64,000 nt of DNA from LC029 sp036676475 (GTDB taxonomy: Bacteria; Bacillota; Bacilli; Aneurinibacillales; RAOX-1), in assembly GCA_036676475.1 (NCBI GenBank), contig JAKFCU010000036.1:62001-126000 (forward strand), given 5' to 3'. Shown one piece after another: positions 58,070 to 64,000 of this stretch. Position numbers and translations under genes: made by a program. Position 1 is the stretch's first letter. The number at the start of each line of letters is the position of its first letter. Below the pieces are notes generated by a model that was not told where the DNA came from, did no database searches, and saw only the letters and a program-made list of their open reading frames with translations.

Positions 58070-59170
58070 ATGAGAATTATCCTTACAGGCGGGGGCACTG
58101 GAGGACATATTTACCCAGCTTTAGCCCTTGCAAAACAGATCAAAGAGCATCATGAAGAAGCAGAAATCTTATACATCGGAAGCGGCAAGGGACTTGAGTC
58201 GGATATTGTCCCAAAAGCGGGAATTCAATTTGAACCTATTGAAGTAAGCGGATTTAAGAGAAGCCTTTCCATAGAAAATATTACAACCATCTATCGGTTT
58301 ATCAAATCTGTTTATCTCTCGAAAAAGATCATCCGTGATTTTCGTGCGGATGCTGTCATTGGAACCGGTGGGTATGTGTGCGGGCCAGTTGTTTATGCTG
58401 CAGCCAAGCTGGGGATCCCTACTTTGATCCATGAGCAGAATGTCATTCCAGGATTGACGAACAAATTTTTATCACGATATGCTTCCCGGGTTGCGGTTTC
58501 CTTTTCTGGCTCTGCGCAATATTTCCCTAAACAGAAAGTCGTAGTAACGGGAAATCCAAGGGCAACTGAAGTAGCAAAGGCGAATGCGGAACGAGGACGT
58601 TCTTCATTATCCTTGCCGAGTGACAAAAAAGTGGTATTAGTGGTAGGAGGAAGTAGAGGAGCTAGAGCCATTAATGAAGCCTTTATGCAGGCTATCCCCC
58701 AATTAGAAAAAAGCCCGAATCTTCATTTTGTCTATGTAACTGGGGATGTCCATTATGACAAAGTAAAAAACGGGTTGGAAATGATGGGAAATAAACCAAA
58801 AAATATTAGCGTATATCCCTTTATTTACAATATGCCGGAAGTATTAGCTGCCACGCACCTGATTATTAATCGGGCTGGGGCATCTTTTCTTGCTGAAATC
58901 ACATCATTAGGAATCCCATCGATCCTTATTCCTTCCCCTTATGTTACGAATAATCATCAAGAGAAAAATGCCCGTTGGCTAGAGGAGCATGGTGCTTCTG
59001 TTGTCTTGGTAGAGAATGAATTGAATGCTGATTCTTTAACAGATGCTGTTATGAAAATTATGAACAATCCTAATCACCTTAACAAGATGCGGGAGTCAGC
59101 CAAAAAGCTAGGAGAGCCAACGGCCGCGGAAAATGTATACTTTGAAATCAAGAAATTGATTCATTCCTAG
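58070..59170 (+). CDS. murG: MurG (N-acetylglucosaminyl transferase)
   Basis: This 366-residue GT-B glycosyltransferase has LTGGGTGGHIYPALALAKQI at the N-terminus, HEQNVIPGLTNKFLSRYASR, VTGNPRATEV, GGSRGARAINEAFMQAIPQL and INRAGASFLAEITSLGIPSI. It converts lipid I to lipid II at the inner face of the membrane. The ATG follows AGCGGTGATCAACT. It is 46 bp after spoVE. Confidence 0.97.
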   Translation: MRIILTGGGTGGHIYPALALAKQIKEHHEEAEILYIGSGKGLESDIVPKAGIQFEPIEVSGFKRSLSIENITTIYRFIKSVYLSKKIIRDFRADAVIGTGGYVCGPVVYAAAKLGIPTLIHEQNVIPGLTNKFLSRYASRVAVSFSGSAQYFPKQKVVVTGNPRATEVAKANAERGRSSLSLPSDKKVVLVVGGSRGARAINEAFMQAIPQLEKSPNLHFVYVTGDVHYDKVKNGLEMMGNKPKNISVYPFIYNMPEVLAATHLIINRAGASFLAEITSLGIPSILIPSPYVTNNHQEKNARWLEEHGASVVLVENELNADSLTDAVMKIMNNPNHLNKMRESAKKLGEPTAAENVYFEIKKLIHS

Positions 59171-59304
59171 TGCGTCAAAGGCTTGGCGCCAGCTAAGTTT
59201 CCTTTGCGTTCGTCACCATTTGGGCTGTATGAGCATAAGGTATAGTAATAAACCGTGATATGAAGAAGATCCCAAAGGCATTTATCGGAGGGGGCATAAG
59301 GATA

Positions 59305-60210
59305 ATGAACGAAATGTTGAAACAGCTACAATCTGAAAATGTAGGTCTAATATTAGAAAATGAGCCCCTTGCCAACCATACGACCTGGAAAATTGGTGGG
59401 CCGGCAGATCTATTTATTCAGCCTAAAGATAAAGTCGGGTTGGCAAACGCTATGAAAATTATCTATAAACATCGACTGCCTTGGCGAGTGATTGGAAAAG
59501 GCTCAAACCTTTTGGTGCGGGACAAAGGAATCCGTGGTGTAGTATTTAAATTGGCTGATGGATTGGATCATCTTTACTTTGAGGATGATGTGGTGCATGT
59601 CGGAGCGGGATATTCACTGATTAAGCTATCTGTAATGGCAGGAAAAGAAGGACTCACGGGATTGGAGTTTGCAGGCGGAATTCCTGGTTCTCTAGGTGGA
59701 GCAGTCTACATGAATGCCGGTGCCCATGGATCGGACATATCACGAATTTTTAAATCAGCCGAGATATTACTTGAAACTGGCGAGTTGGTTCAATTTTCCT
59801 TGGAAGACATGTTCTACCGCTATCGCCATTCAGTGTTGCAGGAAAAAAAAGGAATTGTGCTTGCGGCGGTGTTCCAGCTTGCCTTTGGAAATCGCAAGGT
59901 AATTGCCGAAGCCATGGCTCATTATAAAGACAGACGAAGAGCAACCCAGCCCCTTCAATTGCCATGTGCGGGAAGTGTGTTTCGAAATCCGCTTCCCGAC
60001 CATGCGGGACAGCTTATTGAGGCTGCAGGGTTAAAAGGTTATCGGATTGGCGGTGCCCAAGTTTCCGAAAAGCATGCTAACTTTATTGTTAATATTGGAA
60101 ATGCAACTGCACAAGATGTTCTCATGCTGATTGATCATATAAAAAAGGTTATCGCTGAAAGGTATAAGGTTCACTTAGTTCCAGAAGTCGAGGTGGTGGG
60201 TGAAGGATAA
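59305..60210 (+). CDS. murB: UDP-N-acetylenolpyruvoylglucosamine reductase MurB
   Basis: This 301-residue flavoenzyme has TTWKIGGPADLFIQPKDKVG, GKGSNLLVRDKGIRGVVFKL, the FAD-binding GLEFAGGIPGSLGGAVYMNA with GAHGSDISRIF, and PCAGSVFRNPLPDHAGQLIE with a late GGAQVSEKHANFIVN. It makes UDP-MurNAc. The ATG at 59305 is preceded by CGGAGGGGG and AAGGAT; the upstream frame is open to 59260 but not supported. The family order murG-murB-murA follows. Confidence 0.95.
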   Translation: MNEMLKQLQSENVGLILENEPLANHTTWKIGGPADLFIQPKDKVGLANAMKIIYKHRLPWRVIGKGSNLLVRDKGIRGVVFKLADGLDHLYFEDDVVHVGAGYSLIKLSVMAGKEGLTGLEFAGGIPGSLGGAVYMNAGAHGSDISRIFKSAEILLETGELVQFSLEDMFYRYRHSVLQEKKGIVLAAVFQLAFGNRKVIAEAMAHYKDRRRATQPLQLPCAGSVFRNPLPDHAGQLIEAAGLKGYRIGGAQVSEKHANFIVNIGNATAQDVLMLIDHIKKVIAERYKVHLVPEVEVVGEG

Positions 60211-60225
60211 TCCGGAGGTGAAACC

Positions 60226-61482
60226 ATGGAGAAATTTGCTGTCCAGGGTGGAAGACCCTTAACGGGTGACTTGCGCATCCACGGCTCAAAAAATGCGGCT
60301 CTTCCTATCCTTGCTGCCACTGTACTGGCGGAAGGCCAATACTCCATTCAGGATGTTCCTCACCTTACCGATATATCAGTCATGTTACAGATTTTGACTG
60401 CTCTCGGTGCAAGCTGTCATCATATACAATCTAGTGTTACCCTTGATACAACTTCTCTTTATTCCTCTCATATCCCCAAGGATCTCATGGGGCAGATGAG
60501 ATCTTCTATCTTCCTTATGGGACCTCTATTGGCCAAATTTGGCGAAGTAACCGTGTATCCACCGGGAGGTTGTGCCATAGGGGAGAGGAAGATTGATCTG
60601 CATCTACAAGGTCTTGAAGCACTTGGAGCTACGATTACTTCCTGCGATGACTATATTTTTTGTCATGCCCAAAGGTTGACAGGTGCTGATATCAAGCTTG
60701 CCTATCCAAGTGTTGGAGCCACAGAAAACATTTTAATGGCCGCATCACTTGCTAAAGGAAAAACCATCATTCGCAATGCTGCAAGGGAACCAGAAATCGA
60801 GGATCTGCAAAATTTCTTAAATCGAATGGGGGCTCGGATCAGTGGAGCAGGTTCCACGATGATAGAGATTGAGGGAGTTGATCGGCTCCATAGTGTAGAT
60901 TACAAGGTGATCCCTGATCGAATTGTGGCAGGAACCATGATTCTAGCTGCTTCTTTAACCTATGGAAATCTGCATCTTCATAATATTTTACCGAAACATG
61001 TCTATCCTTTGATCGAAATCCTGCAAGAATGTGGTGTTGAAATCAAGCAGGCCCATGATATAATAAAAATAACATCAAAAAAACCAATCAAAGCGATCCC
61101 ATTAATAGAAACGGGACCTTATCCAGAGTTTCCGACAGATATGCAAGCCCAATTAATGTCTTTCCTCTCCATAGCAGAAGGGTGCAGCCGAATTCGTGAA
61201 ACGGTATTTGACGGCCGATTTAAGCATGTTTCCCAATTGCAAAGAATGGGAGCGAACATTCGTATCATGGAGAATGAGGCTTATATCCATGGAGGAATAG
61301 CCTATCAGGGTGCAGAAGTGGAAGCCACAGATCTTCGTGCTGGTGCCGCCCTCATTCTAGCAGGATTGGCTGCCCGTGGAACTTCGTACATTACAAAAGT
61401 TCAACATATAGACCGGGGATACGAACGAATTGAAGTGCAGCTGCAATCGATAGGAGCTTCTATTAAACGAATAAGGAATTAA
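60226..61482 (+). CDS. murA: UDP-N-acetylglucosamine 1-carboxyvinyltransferase MurA
   Basis: This 418-residue enzyme has GSKNAALPILAATVLAEG, the catalytic cysteine in YPPGGCAIGERKIDLH, GATENILMAASLAKGKTIIR, FPTDMQAQLMS and AHIQTGGGI-like MENEAYIHGG with LRAGAALILAGLAARGTS. It commits UDP-GlcNAc to peptidoglycan and is the target of fosfomycin. The ATG at 60226 follows TCCGGAGGTGAAACC. In B. subtilis murA is elsewhere; here it sits between murB and divIB. A terminator follows. Confidence 0.95.
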   Translation: MEKFAVQGGRPLTGDLRIHGSKNAALPILAATVLAEGQYSIQDVPHLTDISVMLQILTALGASCHHIQSSVTLDTTSLYSSHIPKDLMGQMRSSIFLMGPLLAKFGEVTVYPPGGCAIGERKIDLHLQGLEALGATITSCDDYIFCHAQRLTGADIKLAYPSVGATENILMAASLAKGKTIIRNAAREPEIEDLQNFLNRMGARISGAGSTMIEIEGVDRLHSVDYKVIPDRIVAGTMILAASLTYGNLHLHNILPKHVYPLIEILQECGVEIKQAHDIIKITSKKPIKAIPLIETGPYPEFPTDMQAQLMSFLSIAEGCSRIRETVFDGRFKHVSQLQRMGANIRIMENEAYIHGGIAYQGAEVEATDLRAGAALILAGLAARGTSYITKVQHIDRGYERIEVQLQSIGASIKRIRN

Positions 61483-61490
61483 GGACCAAG

Positions 61491-61515
61491 CGGCATATTC
61501 ATATATGCCGTTTTT
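61491..61515 (+). terminator. Terminator between murA and divIB
   Basis: CGGCATAT pairs with ATATGCCG around a 4-base loop, followed by TTTTT. It lies inside the dcw cluster, so divIB and the genes beyond may need their own promoter or readthrough. Confidence 0.75.
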
Positions 61516-61538
61516 CAGTCAAATAGGGGGACAAAAGA

Positions 61539-62315
61539 GTGAATGAGATGGAGCGAGTTCCCACATTAACCAAAGAACCAAAGAGGAAAAAAAGAAAAAC
61601 AAGCAGGATCATCCTAACTTTAGGATGGATCTTTTTTTTAGGGCTTTCAACGATAATGTTCCTTCAGTCTTCACTGAGCAAGGTGGATCAAATTGAAGTG
61701 ACAGGGCTACAATTATTAGAACCCTCCCAAGTCGTTCAACTTTCGAAGATTCAAAAGGGAGCTTCTTTTTTTACTGTACAATCTTCAGACATTGAACAAG
61801 CTATTGGGACCCTTCCTGAGGTAAAAGAGGTAGAAGTGGCTCGTCATTTTCCTGGTAATGTCAGTATTCAGGTGACTGAATATGAACATGTATTATTTAT
61901 AATGGAAAATGAAAAAAAGATCATTCCAATTTTGGAAAATGGAACGAGGTTGGAAAATAGATTATGGAATGATAGAGTAATAGATAGGCCAATCCTGCGT
62001 AATTGGAAGGAGCCATTACAGCTACCTAAGTTAGGTGAAGAGCTGAAGAAGCTAGATAAAGGTCTTTTGAATCAAATCTCTGAAATAGAACCTGACGTCC
62101 GGGCCAATGATCCTCAAAGACTAATCCTTTATATGAAGGATGGATATGAAGTGCATACCTCGATACGTCATTTTTCCAAAAATATGGCTTGGTATCCTTC
62201 ATTTGTAGCCAATCTGAAACAGGAAGGAAATCAAAAAGGGATTATTATGTTGCTGGATGGAAAATGGTTTATTCCATATGTTCAACCTGCTAATGAGGAA
62301 GAGGGTACTGCTTAA
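61539..62315 (+). CDS. divIB: Cell-division protein DivIB/FtsQ
   Basis: This 258-residue protein has a basic cytoplasmic N-terminus (KEPKRKKRKTSR), one membrane helix (IILTLGWIFFLGLSTIMFLQ), then a POTRA domain (SLSKVDQIEVTGLQLLEPSQ, VKEVEVARHFPGNVSIQVTE) and a beta domain. It assembles with FtsL and DivIC at the septum. The GTG at 61539 is eight bases after AGGGGG; the ATG at 61548 is also possible. Its stop overlaps the ylxW start. Confidence 0.88.
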   Translation: MNEMERVPTLTKEPKRKKRKTSRIILTLGWIFFLGLSTIMFLQSSLSKVDQIEVTGLQLLEPSQVVQLSKIQKGASFFTVQSSDIEQAIGTLPEVKEVEVARHFPGNVSIQVTEYEHVLFIMENEKKIIPILENGTRLENRLWNDRVIDRPILRNWKEPLQLPKLGEELKKLDKGLLNQISEIEPDVRANDPQRLILYMKDGYEVHTSIRHFSKNMAWYPSFVANLKQEGNQKGIIMLLDGKWFIPYVQPANEEEGTA

Positions 62316-63061
62316 TGAGAATTCGTAAGATCCATGTTAATTTAACTTTGGTATTATTGGCATTTGGTTTTATGGTTTCTTATTCTATCCAATTTACCAA
62401 AAGCATTTCTACAAATAATTCCGCCTTTAATGATACACAATGGGATAAAAAACAAAAGCTGCAGGAAAAACTCTTAGAAGAACAGACACAAATTCAAATG
62501 CTGGAAGAACAGCTGCAAAATATTAAACAAAGGGTTTCTGAATTTGAAAAGAAGATGGGACAAAGTGAGTACCAGGCTAAGGAAATTCTGCAACAATTAG
62601 AAGAAGTCCGGATGTGGGCAGGTCTTGTTCCTGTAACGGGCAAAGGGATCATGGTAACCATGAGTGATAGTACGAGCTTACCTGAAAATGGAAATATGAA
62701 TGATTATATCGTTCACGAGGAGAATATTCGCCAAGTGGTTAATGAATTGTTTGCTGCAGGGGCCGAAGCCATCAGCATTAACGGCCAGCGCTTGACGACG
62801 AATTCTGCGATTCGTTGTGTCGGTCCTACCGTGTTGGTCAATGAGATAAAGACCGTTCCTCCTTTTCAAATTTCTGCGATCGGTGATTCGAATACATTAG
62901 TAACCGCTCTGGAAATGCCAGGCGGAGTGATCCAAAACTTGAATGAGTGGACGAATATTGATGTTAAGGTAGAGAAAAAAGAACGGATTGACCTTCCGGC
63001 CTTTACAGGGGATAGCCAAAAGCATCAGAATACGCTTTTAGTGAATAAGGGGGATTCTTAA
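62315..63061 (+). CDS. ylxW: YlxW-type DUF881 protein
   Basis: This 248-residue protein has one N-terminal membrane helix (LTLVLLAFGFMVSYSIQF), a coiled coil (residues 45-100, KLQEKLLEEQTQIQMLEEQL) and a DUF881 domain with GLVPVTGKGIMVTMSD, VNELFAAGAEAISINGQRLT and SAIRCVGPTVLVN. YlxW and YlxX lie between divIB and sbp in Bacillales; the function is unknown, though an envelope or division role is inferred. The ATG overlaps the divIB stop (TAATG). Confidence 0.88.
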   Translation: MRIRKIHVNLTLVLLAFGFMVSYSIQFTKSISTNNSAFNDTQWDKKQKLQEKLLEEQTQIQMLEEQLQNIKQRVSEFEKKMGQSEYQAKEILQQLEEVRMWAGLVPVTGKGIMVTMSDSTSLPENGNMNDYIVHEENIRQVVNELFAAGAEAISINGQRLTTNSAIRCVGPTVLVNEIKTVPPFQISAIGDSNTLVTALEMPGGVIQNLNEWTNIDVKVEKKERIDLPAFTGDSQKHQNTLLVNKGDS

Positions 63062-63775
63062 GTGATTACCTCCAGACGGATTCCTTTTATTATTACGATG
63101 ATTAGTGTCATTATTGGATTTATGCTAGCTGTACAATTTAAATCCTACAATACGAATACGGGAACCGAATCCAAGGACATTTCGCAACTTCGTCAGGATC
63201 TGCAAAAGGTGATGGAACACCATCAGAGAATTCTTACAGACATTTCTAAGTATGATCAATTACTTTATGAATATGAAAATCCATTAAATCAGGCTGATTC
63301 CATTAAGGCCATGAAGGAAGAGCTAGATCGAATCAAGGTATTTAGCGGATTAGCCATGGTGGAGGGAAGTGGGCTGATCATTTCCATTGAAGATCAATTA
63401 TACGAAGATGATCAAGATAATAGCAGCTTAAGCACCATTTTCGATGATGACCTTCGCTATATTGTAAATGAGCTGTTTGGAGCAGGAGCCGAGGCCATAT
63501 CTATCAATGGATTGCGAATGACACCTACAACCTCTATCCGCAATGTGGGGGAAAATATTCAAGTGGATACGAAGGTCATTAAGCTTCCTTATAGTATAAA
63601 AGTAATAGGGGAACCTGATGTTTTGGAATCAGCCATGAAACTAAAGGGCTTTGAAGAATACTTTTTGATTATTAATAAGAAAATTTCTTTGAAAAAACTG
63701 GACAAAATTCTTGTTCCTGCCTATGATGGAAAAGGTATGATCCGAAATATGAAACCGCTAAAGGAAGGGTCATAG
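63062..63775 (+). CDS. ylxX: YlxX-type DUF881 protein
   Basis: This 237-residue protein is a paralogue of the preceding one: a short N-terminal membrane helix (FIITMISVIIGFMLAVQF), a coiled-coil stretch and a DUF881 domain (GLAMVEGSGLIISIED, VNELFGAGAEAISINGLRMT, TSIRNVGENIQVD). It starts at the GTG at 63062 directly after the ylxW stop (TAAGTG). It is three bases upstream of sbp. Confidence 0.87.
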   Translation: MITSRRIPFIITMISVIIGFMLAVQFKSYNTNTGTESKDISQLRQDLQKVMEHHQRILTDISKYDQLLYEYENPLNQADSIKAMKEELDRIKVFSGLAMVEGSGLIISIEDQLYEDDQDNSSLSTIFDDDLRYIVNELFGAGAEAISINGLRMTPTTSIRNVGENIQVDTKVIKLPYSIKVIGEPDVLESAMKLKGFEEYFLIINKKISLKKLDKILVPAYDGKGMIRNMKPLKEGS

Positions 63776-63778
63776 GAT

Positions 63779-64000
63779 ATGTGGTTACCGATTATTGGAC
63801 TTATTGTTGGCATCATCTTGGGACTGTCTTCTGAATTGACGGTACCAGTAGAATACAGGAATTATTTATCAATAGCTGTCTTAGCAGCACTAGACACCAT
63901 ATTCGGCGGAATCCGTTCCTACTTGGAAAATATCTTTGATATTAAGGTGTTTATGTCTGGATTCTTTTTTAATACCCTATTAGCAGCTGGTCTTGCTTTT
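63779..64000 (+). CDS. sbp: Small basic protein Sbp (DUF1290), cut by the window edge
   Basis: The first 74 codons lie in the window: MWLPIIGLIVGIILGLSSEL, TVPVEYRNYLSIAVLAALDT, IFGGIRSYLENIFDIKVFMS, GFFFNTLLAAGLAF. This is the DUF1290 small membrane protein that lies before ftsA in Bacillales. The ATG at 63779 follows AAGGAAGGGTCATAGG. The expected next genes (ftsA, ftsZ) are outside. Confidence 0.88.
   Translation, partial: MWLPIIGLIVGIILGLSSELTVPVEYRNYLSIAVLAALDTIFGGIRSYLENIFDIKVFMSGFFFNTLLAAGLAF

Overview
The window is a 64 kb stretch of a low-GC, endospore-forming Bacillota chromosome of the order Bacillales. Sporulation genes (spoVD, spoVE, rsfA, a YhcN/YlaJ lipoprotein) and bacillithiol synthesis (bshC) support this. 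So do RNase J1, a ComK-like regulator and many gene neighbourhoods shared with Bacillus subtilis: speA-SR1-yktB, ylaH/ylaJ/ylaK, yqgX/yqgY/mgsR, yngE-F-G-HB, yjcF/yjcG and panE...bshC-mraZ. MurE carries the DNPR motif of the meso-diaminopimelate-adding enzymes, so the peptidoglycan is probably of the meso-DAP type. The species cannot be named from this sequence. Start codons are often GTG or TTG, and most of them are placed here by strong Shine-Dalgarno (SD) sequences.

Layout: 1-5.6 kb holds the end of uppP, a zinc-ribbon protein, the ComK-like regulator, rnjA, a CarD-family factor and cheY. From 5.7 to 13 kb there is a lineage-specific block: a DUF6884-like protein, three large unrecognised proteins, an S1-domain protein, TetR and GNAT proteins, a stand-alone HEPN-domain protein and three tiny acidic or helical ORFs. 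From 13 to 29 kb there are housekeeping islands: fabI, a PHP phosphoesterase, yjcG with a yjcF that has no start codon, pgpA, a ScoC-like MarR regulator, a FixG-like protein without its ferredoxin domain, the SR1P/speA/yktB locus, a HAD phosphatase, a candidate structured RNA, ylaH, cytochrome c and a glutaredoxin. From 29 to 36 kb: ylaJ, phoH2/ylaK, yqgX, a MidA-type methyltransferase, yqgY, a SufR-like regulator, mgsR and ypcP. From 36 to 41 kb: rsfA and a leucine/isovalerate degradation operon (BCCP, HMG-CoA lyase, enoyl-CoA hydratase, carboxyltransferase), with a crotonase relic upstream. From 41.4 kb to the end: panE, DUF3397, a cupin regulator, bshC, an S-adenosylhomocysteinase gene and the division/cell-wall (dcw) cluster mraZ-rsmH-ftsL-pbpB-spoVD-murE-mraY-murD-spoVE-murG-murB-murA-divIB-ylxW-ylxX-sbp, which runs off the right edge. 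murF and murC are not in the cluster.

Two repeat types are visible. One is a dispersed element of about 50 bp (roughly 14 copies, some in tandem at a 51-bp period) lying next to gene ends on both strands. The other is a single palindromic element built on GGGTCTGACCC. No CRISPR array, prophage, transposase, tRNA or rRNA gene was seen. The points most worth a second look are the HEPN protein and its small neighbours, the dispersed repeat family, the candidate 6S-like RNA near 26.9 kb, the yjcF gene lacking a start codon, the FixG-like protein without ferredoxin, and the strong terminators that divide the dcw cluster.
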